Shown: positions 1 to 7,231 of the stretch, piece by piece
Layout: the number at the start of each line of letters is the position of its first letter
Position numbering within the stretch: position 1 is the first letter of the stretch
NCBI GenBank assembly: GCA_035649275.1
Contig: DASRJW010000153.1
Location: 1 to 38,729, forward strand
DNA: 38,729 nt
Direction: 5' to 3'
Source: Candidatus Krumholzibacteriia bacterium
GTDB lineage: Bacteria; Krumholzibacteriota; Krumholzibacteriia; G020349025
Position numbers and translations under genes: made by a program
The notes under the pieces: model-generated
Databases searched by the model: none
What the model was told of the DNA's origin: nothing
The model's input: the letters and a program-made list of their open reading frames with translations, nothing else

Positions 1-2
1 TC

Positions 3-1322
3 TTGCTTCTGGCTCTCGGTTGCGCCAGCGCCACGAAGCGGCTGGAACAGGGCGCCGAGCTCGAGCAGCAAGGCCGCTACGCCGAGGCGGCGGCGCGCTA
101 CATCCAGGCTCTCCGCAAGGATCCGGGCATGCCCGAGGCGCGGCAGCGTCTGGCGTACGTCGGCGCCCAGGCGATCGCGCAGTACAGCGCCGATGCGGCA
201 CGCTTCCGCACGCTCGGCTCTTTCCAGCAAGCCGCCGATCTCTACCGCGCCAGCGATGCACTGGTGCAAGAAGCTGCGAGCGTCGGTGTACCCCTCGCCC
301 TCCCGCCCGGCTACGCCGAGTTGCGCCGCACCAGCTTCGACGAGACCATCGCACAGCTCCTGCACGAGGGCCGGAGCGCGGAGGCGAGGGCCGCGTGGGC
401 GGAGGCGCTGCAGGACTACGAGCAGGTGGCGGTGTACGAGCCGAAGCCGCGCCAGGAGAAGGACGCCCGCGACGGACGGCTGCGCGCCTCGGTGCTCTGG
501 GGCGAAGCGGACCTGGCAGCGGGGCACTATCGCGCCGCCTTCGAGCACGCCGAGGCGGCCCTGGTGCTTTGCACCGGCGGCGCCGGTCTAAGGGATCCAC
601 GGGGTGGCGACACCTCCGGTCGGGCCGAACCCACCTGGGGCCAGCGCGCGCAGAGCGTGCGCGACGAAGCGCTCGAGCTCGGCACGGTGCACGCCGCGAT
701 GACGCCCATGCGCACGGGCAGCAGCTGCGCCCGGCAGCTTCCGGAGGGTTTCCTGGAGGCGCTGAACGACGAGCTCGAAGCGGAGCACTGGACGCATCCG
801 CCGCTCTTCGTGGCGGTGCTCGATCCGCTCGTGGTGCGGCGCGAGCTACGCCGGCAGGGCAACGCCCACACTGCTCCCAGCTTGCGCGACGCCATGCGCC
901 TGGGCCGTGACCTGGGCGCCGATTTCGTCGTGAGTCTCGAGATCGACGCCTTCGCTGCCACCGACGCCGACGTGGTGGCCGAGCGCCGCACTGCCCGCAC
1001 CCGCGCCGGCGCTGACACCACCTACACCGTCCTCCAGGGGACGCGGAACATGCTGATGACAGCGACACTGGCGTTCGTGGACGTGGAGCACGGCCGCGAG
1101 GGCCAGCGCCGCAGCGTCGACCTCACCGAATCCGGCCGCTTCACGCGCGCCCGCTACGACGGCGACACACGCCAGCTGCGGATCCCCGAGAGCGATCGCC
1201 GTCTCTTCGACCTCCACCACGAGCACGAGCAGGATCAGGAGATCCAGGATCGTCTGATCGAGAAGGCCGCCCTCCAGCTCGCCGGCCAGGTCTACAACGA
1301 TCTCGTGCAAAGCGTCCCTTGA
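3..1322 (+). CDS. TPR-containing lipoprotein, 5' end outside the window
   Basis: The frame is open to the left edge. The first usable codon is a TTG at position 3, already inside what looks like the end of a lipoprotein signal peptide (LLALGCAS), so the true start probably lies upstream. After the putative lipidated Cys, residues about 10-90 are Ala-rich helical pairs of tetratricopeptide type (EQQGRYAEAAARYIQAL, then a second pair around FQQAADLYRAS). The C-terminal 200 residues look like an alternating alpha/beta domain (LGADFVVSLEID, then MLMTATLAFVDVE). This is loosely like CsgG/LpoB-type periplasmic lipoproteins, but I cannot assign a family. An envelope-assembly or scaffold role facing the periplasm is inferred. 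The next gene converges on it 24 nt downstream. Confidence 0.7.
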   Translation: MLLALGCASATKRLEQGAELEQQGRYAEAAARYIQALRKDPGMPEARQRLAYVGAQAIAQYSADAARFRTLGSFQQAADLYRASDALVQEAASVGVPLALPPGYAELRRTSFDETIAQLLHEGRSAEARAAWAEALQDYEQVAVYEPKPRQEKDARDGRLRASVLWGEADLAAGHYRAAFEHAEAALVLCTGGAGLRDPRGGDTSGRAEPTWGQRAQSVRDEALELGTVHAAMTPMRTGSSCARQLPEGFLEALNDELEAEHWTHPPLFVAVLDPLVVRRELRRQGNAHTAPSLRDAMRLGRDLGADFVVSLEIDAFAATDADVVAERRTARTRAGADTTYTVLQGTRNMLMTATLAFVDVEHGREGQRRSVDLTESGRFTRARYDGDTRQLRIPESDRRLFDLHHEHEQDQEIQDRLIEKAALQLAGQVYNDLVQSVP

Positions 1323-1346
1323 CGCAGCACGACTGCTGCCATCGCC

Positions 1347-1619
1347 TCACAGTGTGGGTGTGATCGCTGCAACCGCGTCCGCCGAAGTCCGCACCGGCAC
1401 GATCTCGAAGTCGATCAGGTCTTCCCAGGCTGCCGTCCACTCCGCGAAGAGCACCTCGTCGTCGGTCTCCATCAACTGGAAACAGCGCTCGAAGTGCAGA
1501 TCCACCCAGCTCGAGACATAGCGCAAGCCTTCGGGCGCCAATCGTCCCCGGGCCCGGAAGCGCCGGTAGACCTCGGGAGCCTGCCCAGGATGGAAGTGCT
1601 CGATCACCATGAACAGCAT
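1347..1619 (-). CDS. DUF3303 family small protein
   Basis: This 90-residue protein has the length and opening (MLFMVIEHF) of DUF3303 proteins, small ferredoxin-fold-like proteins of unknown function. The conserved pattern visible is an N-terminal beta strand, a helix with YRRFRARGR, then GLRYVSSWVD and CFQLMETDD followed by WTAAWEDLIDFEIVPV. No signal peptide or membrane segment is present, so it is probably cytoplasmic. GAGGTG lies a few bases upstream of the ATG on the minus strand and supports this start. It is divergent from the unknown gene at 1746 and convergent with the lipoprotein gene. The family call is fairly secure; no biochemical role can be given. Confidence 0.8.
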   Translation of the reverse strand: MLFMVIEHFHPGQAPEVYRRFRARGRLAPEGLRYVSSWVDLHFERCFQLMETDDEVLFAEWTAAWEDLIDFEIVPVRTSADAVAAITPTL

Positions 1620-1645
1620 GCGTCACCTCGTCGCGAATGAACGGC

Positions 1646-1674
1646 TTGGTTCCTCTCCGTCCGGTGCGTAGACT
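1646..1674 (+). promoter_or_regulatory. candidate sigma70-type promoter for the 1746 gene
   Basis: TTGGTT at 1646-1651 (3/6 match to the -35 consensus) and TAGACT at 1669-1674 (4/6 match to the -10) are separated by 17 nt. They lie about 70 nt ahead of the 1746 start, in the divergent spacer. The match is modest and may be chance in a GC-rich spacer. Confidence 0.3.
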
Positions 1675-1745
1675 ACTTGCACCGGTGTCCACCGGGAAGC
1701 GGTGGACAGGTCGGGCGGTAGGCGCCGCGGCGAGGAGCTCCGGCG

Positions 1746-2930
1746 ATGACGTTGACTCGCACGCTCAGCGTGGACGAGCTCCTGGCCTGGGCTGAGAGCA
1801 GTCCCAACGCCGTGCGCCTGCACTCGGGGCGCGATGCCCTCCCCGGCGGGCTCTCGGCGGCCATGGTCCCCATTCTGGTGGAATGGGGAACCTCGAGCCG
1901 CCTCAAGGGCGAACCCGGCTACATCATCCGTACGTTGAACACGGGGGGCAATCCGATCGCCGGCACCACCGTGCTGTGCTCGGCACGGATCCCGGCGCAG
2001 GGGGTCGAGCGCGTCGAGTTCATCATCGTGCCCCACGATCGCCTCGGCAAACGCGCCCTCGTCGCCCACACCATGCTCCGCTTCGTCTTCGCCAAGGGTA
2101 GCGAGGTCCAGCTCCTGAGCGGTGCCGGCGTCGGTACGGGCGGCGACGCCAAGGTGCCCGATCTCATCCTGAGCTGGGAAGCCTGGCGGCCGCCCGGAGT
2201 CCCGTTCGGCGCTTTGAAGGGCCTCGACCCGCGGGCCTTCGACCTCTCGATGCGCGCTTATGCCGGAGCCCAGCGCTTTCTCGAGGACGCGGTCATGGGG
2301 CGCGAATGGTACGCCTACACGCTGCGCCTGCCCGGAGGCGCCGCCGGTCCGAGCGAGCTCCTGCGTCTCGGCCTCGTTCTCGGCGACAGCGTCGGCCGGC
2401 GCAGCCTGGACCGGCTGCTCGGCGAGGCCGAAGCGCGCTGGCTCAAGCACGCGCCCTCCGAGCAAACCGATGTCGCCGTCAAGCACGCGCAGTGGGAGAA
2501 GCTGCGCCAGGTCCTGAACGCCGCTGCGGTGCCGGCGGAACCCTTGCCCGGCAATCACGGCTTCGGCTATCAGACGTTGCAGCGCTCTTGCGTCACCATG
2601 ACGTTGCACATGCTCGACGTCGCGGTCGAACGACTCCGGGCCGCGGGTCACGGCGATGCGGGGAAGCGCTCGCGCCTCAAGCTCGGACCGGTGGATCTCG
2701 CACCCTGGATGGAGGAGCTGGCCCACGCCGATTCGCTCGGGATCTTCATGCGCGCTCCCTTCGCCCTCTGGTGGCTGGTGCGGCACCAGGAGGTCCTGCC
2801 GCGCTCGTCGGCAAAGCAGCTCGACGAAGCCGGTCTCCTCGAGCGCGAGGCTGGCGAACCCGTCGCGCACCATTACAAGCTGAGCGGCAGAACACCTTAC
2901 GGCGACGTCTACGATTATTTGATTCGTTGA
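1746..2930 (+). CDS. hypothetical protein, 394 aa, family not recognised
   Basis: I do not recognise this protein. The ATG is preceded by a clear GAGGAG ribosome-binding site (about 1732-1737), and the frame is long and well coded, so the gene is real. No signal peptide or transmembrane stretch is visible, so it is probably cytoplasmic. The N-terminal third has mixed beta content (GYIIRTLNTGG, VERVEFIIVPHDRLG, TMLRFVFAKGSEVQLLSG). The middle and C-terminal parts are mainly helical, with conserved-looking aromatic patches (SWEAWRPPG, REWYAYTLRLPGG, FALWWLVRHQEV) and a terminal GRTPYGDVYDYLIR. It sits alone between a divergent DUF3303 gene and the subtilase gene 176 nt downstream. A GC-rich hairpin right after its stop suggests it is transcribed separately. 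Confidence 0.75.
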   Translation: MTLTRTLSVDELLAWAESSPNAVRLHSGRDALPGGLSAAMVPILVEWGTSSRLKGEPGYIIRTLNTGGNPIAGTTVLCSARIPAQGVERVEFIIVPHDRLGKRALVAHTMLRFVFAKGSEVQLLSGAGVGTGGDAKVPDLILSWEAWRPPGVPFGALKGLDPRAFDLSMRAYAGAQRFLEDAVMGREWYAYTLRLPGGAAGPSELLRLGLVLGDSVGRRSLDRLLGEAEARWLKHAPSEQTDVAVKHAQWEKLRQVLNAAAVPAEPLPGNHGFGYQTLQRSCVTMTLHMLDVAVERLRAAGHGDAGKRSRLKLGPVDLAPWMEELAHADSLGIFMRAPFALWWLVRHQEVLPRSSAKQLDEAGLLEREAGEPVAHHYKLSGRTPYGDVYDYLIR

Positions 2931-2933
2931 TCG

Positions 2934-2954
2934 GCGCCGACCTCGCGTCGGCGC
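2934..2954. terminator. GC-rich hairpin after the 1746 gene, possible terminator
   Basis: A perfect 8-bp stem (GCGCCGAC at 2934-2941 paired with GTCGGCGC at 2947-2954) with a 5-nt loop begins 3 nt after the stop codon. No T-run follows, so it is at best a weak or factor-assisted terminator. Confidence 0.35.
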
Positions 2955-3106
2955 GGCTCGAGCCAAACCGCGTGCATTCCGGAGAGTGCGCGCGTTTCTC
3001 TTCTCAGAGGGTCTTGCCCGCTGTAGCAGGTCTCGTCTTCCGGTCGGGTCGTGCCGGTGTGGCGAGACGAGGGGTGGCGGGCCCTCGCGACGGCAGGAGG
3101 GCGGTC

Positions 3107-4351
3107 ATGAGCCAGCTGATGTTGAACGAGATGAAAGCCTACGGCGTTTCCAGCGTCCTGGTCTTTCTCAAGCCGGATGCCGTGGGCGAGCCCGTACTCC
3201 AGCATTTCTCCCACTTCGAGAACAGCCAGACGAGTGCCCTCGCCGCCGCCGTCGGCGCGCGCCGCGGCGCCGTTCCCGCGGGGCGCTACTACCCCAACCT
3301 GGGCGTGCTTCTCGGCACCGTGAACCGCGACGGCCTCGCGGCGCTGCGCAGTGACCAGCGGGTGCGACGGGTGGCGAGCGCGCCGCCGCTCCGCCTCATC
3401 CGCCCGGTGAGCCGCAAGTCGGCAAAGCTCACCGACAAGCTCACCTGGGGCATCGAGCGCCTCGGCATCCCCGAGCTGTGGAAAGAGGGCCTGACCGGCA
3501 AGGGGATCCGCGTCGGTCACCTGGACACGGGCGCCGACGGCAAACACCCGGCGCTCCGTGACGCCATCGTCAGCTTCGCCGAGTTCGATTGGCTCGGCCG
3601 CAAGACACGAGACGCGACACCCCGGGACACCCAGGACCATGGCACCCATACCGCGGGAACCATCGCCGGCCGGCCGGTCGCCGGCAGGGCGATCGGCATG
3701 GCGCCGAAGGCGGACCTGTGCTCGGCCCTCGTCATCGAGGGTGGCGACGTCGTCGCCCGCGTCCTCGGCGGCATGGACTGGGTCGTCGGCCAAGGGTGCA
3801 AGGTCCTCAGCATGTCCCTCGGCTTTCCCGGCTTCTGGGACGACTTCCTGCAGCTGACGCGGATCCTGCGGCAGCGCGGCGTGCTCCCGGTCTTCGCCGT
3901 GGGCAACGAGGGTCCAGGCACGAGCCGCTCACCGGGCAACTACGCCGAGGCGCTCTCCGTGGGCGCCAGCGCCGAAGACGATACCGTGGCCGATTTCTCC
4001 TCCAGCGACCGGTTCCGGCGCCGGAAGGACCCGGTCGTTCCCGATGTGCTGGCCCCAGGCGTCGGCGTCGTTTCGGCCCTGCCCGGCGGCGGTTACCAGA
4101 GCATGTCGGGGACGTCGATGGCGACGCCCCACGTCGCTGGATTGGCCGCACTCCTCTGGGAAGCCAAACCAGCGGCCACGCCGAATCAGGTGGAGAAGGC
4201 GATCTTCGAATCCTGCGTCCGCCTCGAGGGCGTCCCCGTGGACCGCCAGGGCCGAGGTGTGCCGGTGGCCAAACGGGCGCTGCAACGGCTCATGGGCCGC
4301 GATCTCGGCGGTCGCCGGCATACGACTCCGAGGCGGTCGCGGTCGCGGTGA
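3107..4351 (+). CDS. subtilisin-like serine protease (S8) with N-terminal I9-type propeptide, no signal peptide
   Basis: The protein has 414 residues. The reading frame stays open far upstream, but the ATG at 3107 follows an AGGAGG at about 3096-3101 and starts the recognisable protein. Residues 15-100 fit an I9 propeptide (beta SVLVFL, helix, beta YYPNLGVLLGTV, helix RDGLAALRSD, beta VRRVASA). The S8 catalytic domain follows: Asp140 in GHLDTGAD, His178 in DHGTHTAG, oxyanion Asn267 in AVGNEGPG and Ser337 in GTSMATPHVAG, so the triad is complete. A short basic tail (RRHTTPRRSRSR) ends it. No signal peptide or lipobox is evident, unlike most secreted subtilases, so an intracellular protease is suggested. 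A small gene 35 nt downstream encodes a second propeptide-like protein. Confidence 0.92.
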   Translation: MSQLMLNEMKAYGVSSVLVFLKPDAVGEPVLQHFSHFENSQTSALAAAVGARRGAVPAGRYYPNLGVLLGTVNRDGLAALRSDQRVRRVASAPPLRLIRPVSRKSAKLTDKLTWGIERLGIPELWKEGLTGKGIRVGHLDTGADGKHPALRDAIVSFAEFDWLGRKTRDATPRDTQDHGTHTAGTIAGRPVAGRAIGMAPKADLCSALVIEGGDVVARVLGGMDWVVGQGCKVLSMSLGFPGFWDDFLQLTRILRQRGVLPVFAVGNEGPGTSRSPGNYAEALSVGASAEDDTVADFSSSDRFRRRKDPVVPDVLAPGVGVVSALPGGGYQSMSGTSMATPHVAGLAALLWEAKPAATPNQVEKAIFESCVRLEGVPVDRQGRGVPVAKRALQRLMGRDLGGRRHTTPRRSRSR

Positions 4352-4357
4352 TATACT
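4349..4357 (+). promoter_or_regulatory. extended -10 element overlapping the subtilase stop codon
   Basis: TG-A-TATACT: TG at 4349-4350 and TATACT at 4352-4357 (5/6 match to the -10). There is no good -35, which extended -10 promoters can lack. The predicted start of transcription, near 4363, gives a leader of about 24 nt containing GGAG at 4376-4379 before the small downstream gene. That gene could therefore be expressed without the protease. Confidence 0.4.
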
Positions 4358-4386
4358 CGCGACAGCAACTCCCCCGGAGTCCGTGC

Positions 4387-4752
4387 ATGGCGAGAATCCA
4401 CAAAGAGCTGAAGCGTCAGCTCTCGGCTGCGGCCTTGGCGGAGCGGCGTGATCCTGCAGCTTCCTCTCGTCCCCTCGAAGCGGTGGTGCACTTCCGGGCC
4501 CCTGGAGCCCGCCCCGCGGCGGATCCAGAACAGGTGCAAGCGATGGCGCGGAAGGTCCTGGCGCGCGTGCAAGAACTCACCAGCGAGACACCGCTGGCCT
4601 ACAACGTTTTCGCCAACCTTCAATCCATGGTTGTGCAAGCAAGCCGCACCTTCATCGAAAAGCTCGTCGAGCAGCCGGAGATCGCTTCGGCCCTGGCGAA
4701 TCGAATCGAGAAAGCGCCTGGGGCCGAGGGAGACTCGCCAGACCCCAACTGA
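4387..4752 (+). CDS. small stand-alone I9-like (subtilisin propeptide-type) protein, putative protease inhibitor
   Basis: The protein has 121 residues. The ATG is preceded by GGAG at 7-nt spacing; longer in-frame starts run through the protease gene without a ribosome-binding site. After a basic 30-residue leader, the order of elements matches the beta-alpha-beta-beta-alpha-beta I9 fold: beta LEAVVHFRA (about 30-38), helix DPEQVQAMARKVLARVQEL, beta YNVFANLQSMVVQAS, helix RTFIEKLVEQP, and a final strand near EIASALANRI. There is no signal peptide. Stand-alone I9 inhibitors are known in fungi and plants (yeast Pbi2, Pleurotus POIA1). Here the gene lies just after an S8 protease that already has its own propeptide. 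The fold call rests on pattern, not a search. A protease chaperone or an unrelated small alpha/beta protein remains possible. Confidence 0.6.
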   Translation: MARIHKELKRQLSAAALAERRDPAASSRPLEAVVHFRAPGARPAADPEQVQAMARKVLARVQELTSETPLAYNVFANLQSMVVQASRTFIEKLVEQPEIASALANRIEKAPGAEGDSPDPN

Positions 4753-5150
4753 CGAGATGTCAGAGGCCCGCCTGACAGCGCTTCCTTTCAGGGTTCGCCT
4801 GATCTAGCGACGGTACGGAAGTTGCGATTGTCCTCCGCGGGGGTGGGCTCGCATGCGCCACACGGCCCGCGGAGACGGACTCCTACTCCACTTCGCGGCC
4901 CCATGGGGCACTGCAGTCCGCTTCCCTCCCGCCGCCCGGGCTGGAGCCCCCGACAACAAGTGGGCGTACGGAGACATCGTGCCGCTGTCGATGTCGTCTC
5001 TAGAGGCCGCGACCCGTCCTGACACGACGAGCCTGTATTTCTTACCGATGCAGCCTTCGAGGGCGGTCTTGGAAAGCAGAAAACTCAACCTGCGGCAATG
5101 AGTTAGAATGCGACTAGGCGCCGGCGGGTGGGTCGCGAGACGAGGTCGAG
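4753..5150. other. 398-nt non-coding spacer with weak promoter-like site
   Basis: I see no convincing gene here; short frames (for example 4853-5101) lack a ribosome-binding site and have implausible compositions. A 6-bp hairpin (TGTCAG 4759-4764 / CTGACA 4772-4777) follows the 4752 stop. A -10-like TAGAAT occurs at 5104-5109, about 42 nt before the 5151 start, without an obvious -35. Confidence 0.4.
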
Positions 5151-6341
5151 ATGGAAGCGCCAAGCTCAGGATCCCTCCAGGGCTCGAAGCGAGGGGCTCG
5201 GAGAGCCCAGCTTTTCGCACGCATCACCGTCCTCGCGGTTGCCGTGTGTCTCCTGGCTGCAGGCGGAGCCCTCCTCTCCCCTACCTGGGCCCTCGACGCC
5301 GCCGTGGAACCCTACGATCCGCCCGCGACCTGCCCGCTCTGTGCCCGTGACCTCGCCGTACCCGTCGTGCGGCTCACACCGGCCTTTCTCGATTCTCTGG
5401 CTGGGGCCCGGGCGCAGGCCAATCAGGCGCAGATCGCGCGCATCGATTCTCTCTTCCGGGCGGGCTATTACGGCTCGCCCAAGACGCACGAGGCGCGGCG
5501 TGCGGCCCATCTCGTCGCCCGCCTCACGCTGATCAACGGCTACCCGGATCTCATCCGCCTCGCCGGCGACAGGACGCGGGTGTACGAAGCGGACGAGGCC
5601 ACGCTGCGAGCCGTGAACGAGAATTATTCCGACGTCCTCCTGTTCGCTGCCGCACGACTCGAGCGCGTCCGACTCGGACTCGGGCGCGCCTGCTTGCACT
5701 ACGACGTGGAAACAAAGGGAGAAGGGCAGTCAGCGCACGGTGGCAAGCGCCTGCGCTGGCGGGTGACGGAAGCCACGGTCGGAGGCAAGACGCGGCGTCT
5801 GCTCAGCCTGGACCTGCCGACCGCCACGGACGACGTGGTCGAGGTCCTCCTCGCACCGCACTACACCTTCCAGGTGGAATACGACCGCATCGAGGGGCCG
5901 CCGGCTCCCTACGATTTCTACCTCGTGCACGACATCCAGGGAGGCTGGCTGCGGCGGTCGGGCACGCACCGGCCGATGGCTTTCATGTACTGGGTGACGC
6001 CTCTCTCACCGGTCGGCGCCGAGATGGTGAAGGTTTCGTCCGATGCGGGCGGGACCAACGGCAGACACACCGTTCCTGCCGTCGATGTCCCGGAGACGCC
6101 TCTCGTGGGGGTGCGCGTCTACATCCCGGGGCTGCGGCTCCGTCTGCCGGCCTTCCTGCCGGACATCAACTTCGACGATCTGCGCGAACTCGAGCCTCCC
6201 ATGCCGATCCTGGAGATGGAGTACTTGAAGGAGAAGAACCAGCCCTCGTGGTTGGGCTCCTCCGACCACGACGGCTTCAAGGACTGGAAGGGCTACGGGC
6301 CCCTACCGGCGGCGATCCGCTCGCGCTTCCCGGATCAGTGA
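5151..6341 (+). CDS. hypothetical membrane-anchored or exported protein, 396 aa
   Basis: I do not recognise the family. A basic N-terminus (SKRGARRAQLFAR) precedes a hydrophobic stretch (TVLAVAVCLLAAGGALL, residues about 26-43), so the protein is anchored or exported. Directly after it comes ATCPLCARDL, a C-x-x-C that could bind metal or form a disulfide. The rest is soluble and mixed. The middle part (DDVVEVLLAPHYTFQVEYDRI, then APYDFYLVHDIQGGW) looks beta-rich, and the C-terminus has PAFLPDINFDDLRELEPP and a polar tail. The ATG has GAGG about 10 nt upstream. Its 3' end overlaps the convergent nitrilase gene by 65 nt. No function is offered. Confidence 0.7.
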   Translation: MEAPSSGSLQGSKRGARRAQLFARITVLAVAVCLLAAGGALLSPTWALDAAVEPYDPPATCPLCARDLAVPVVRLTPAFLDSLAGARAQANQAQIARIDSLFRAGYYGSPKTHEARRAAHLVARLTLINGYPDLIRLAGDRTRVYEADEATLRAVNENYSDVLLFAAARLERVRLGLGRACLHYDVETKGEGQSAHGGKRLRWRVTEATVGGKTRRLLSLDLPTATDDVVEVLLAPHYTFQVEYDRIEGPPAPYDFYLVHDIQGGWLRRSGTHRPMAFMYWVTPLSPVGAEMVKVSSDAGGTNGRHTVPAVDVPETPLVGVRVYIPGLRLRLPAFLPDINFDDLRELEPPMPILEMEYLKEKNQPSWLGSSDHDGFKDWKGYGPLPAAIRSRFPDQ

Positions 6342-7179
6342 CGCCGGCATTCTCCACCGTTCCTCGGCCGCTGCGCGCCAGCCAGTCGTGATAGAGCTCC
6401 GGGCGGCGATCGCGCAGGAACAGCCGGCGCGCGTGCGAGGTCCCCACGGCGCCGAGGTCGAGGTCGCAGAGCAAGATCTCCTCGCTGCCGGAGCCGGCGC
6501 GCGCCACGACGATGCCCGCGGGATCGCAGACGAACGACGCGCCGGCGAAGGTGACCTTCGGCTCCTCCCCCACGCGGTTGCAGAGTGCGGTGAAGTAACC
6601 GTTCTGGAAGGCGGCGACGCGGAGCTCGGCTTCGAAGACTCCTTCGGGCCACTCGCCCACGCTGCCTGCTTGCGGCACCACCACGAGCTCGGCGCCACCG
6701 AGAGCGAGCGCCCGCATGTACTCCGGGTAATGACGGTCGTAGCAGATGGCGACGCCGATCCTGCCGCAAGCCGTGTCGAAGACCGGGGCGCCGCGGTCCC
6801 CCGGTGTGTAGTACCCCTGCTCGTGGAAACAGGCGTAGTCGGTGATGTGGACCATCCGTGTCTTGCCGCGGAGAGTCCCGTCCGCATCGATGACGGGTGA
6901 GGTGTCGTAGGTGCTGGCGCCATCGCGCTCGAAGAGGTTGAGCACGATGACCACACCCAGGTCGGCGGCGAGGCGAGAGAATTCCGCCGTCGTCGGCCCG
7001 GGCACGGGCTCCGCCAGCGACAGGATCTCCGGCGTGGCGGTCGTCTGTGGATAGAAGGGGTCGAAGCCCAGCTCGGCGAAGCAAACCAGTTGGGCGCCGC
7101 GACGCGCCGCCGCCTCGACGGCCTCCAGGCCCCGTCGTCGGTTGGCCTGGAGGTCCATCGTGGCGCGTTGCTGCACCAA
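6277..7179 (-). CDS. carbon-nitrogen hydrolase (nitrilase superfamily), N-carbamoyl-amidase/beta-ureidopropionase-like
   Basis: The protein has 300 residues and the complete Glu-Lys-Cys catalytic set: Glu36 in CFAELGFDPFY, Lys106 in LRGKTRMVHI and Cys146 in VAICYDRHYPEY. The region after the Cys (GAELVVVPQA, then YFTALCNRVGEE and TFAGASFVCDPAG) resembles beta-ureidopropionase and N-carbamoylputrescine amidase more than true nitrilases. A cytosolic amidase acting on N-carbamoyl or simple amide substrates is likely; the exact substrate is open. The annotated start is a TTG at 7179. In-frame codons before it (RTRIA) look like part of the first strand, so the real start may be a few codons upstream, close to the VOC gene stop at 7232. 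The last 20 residues are low-complexity and encoded opposite the end of the 5151 gene. Confidence 0.85.
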   Translation of the reverse strand: MVQQRATMDLQANRRRGLEAVEAAARRGAQLVCFAELGFDPFYPQTTATPEILSLAEPVPGPTTAEFSRLAADLGVVIVLNLFERDGASTYDTSPVIDADGTLRGKTRMVHITDYACFHEQGYYTPGDRGAPVFDTACGRIGVAICYDRHYPEYMRALALGGAELVVVPQAGSVGEWPEGVFEAELRVAAFQNGYFTALCNRVGEEPKVTFAGASFVCDPAGIVVARAGSGSEEILLCDLDLGAVGTSHARRLFLRDRRPELYHDWLARSGRGTVENAGVTDPGSASGSPPVGARSPSSP

Positions 7180-7231
7180 GGCGATGCGCGTACGGCGGCT
7201 CAGATCCGCTCCGTTCCCCGGCGTGCGGCTC

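Noticed and set aside
1623-2966. Minus-strand open frame (447 codons) opposite the 1746 gene
   Set aside because: The plus-strand gene has a GAGGAG start and more protein-like composition. The antisense product is Arg/Glu/Gly-rich and extends past both ends of the plus gene without a start signal.
2306-3106. Upstream extension of the subtilase frame
   Set aside because: The translated part is Arg/Ala-rich noise overlapping the 1746 gene. The ATG at 3107 with AGGAGG begins the recognisable propeptide.
4853-5101. Possible 82-aa gene in the spacer before 5151
   Set aside because: No ribosome-binding site, unlikely composition, no domain; kept as non-coding.
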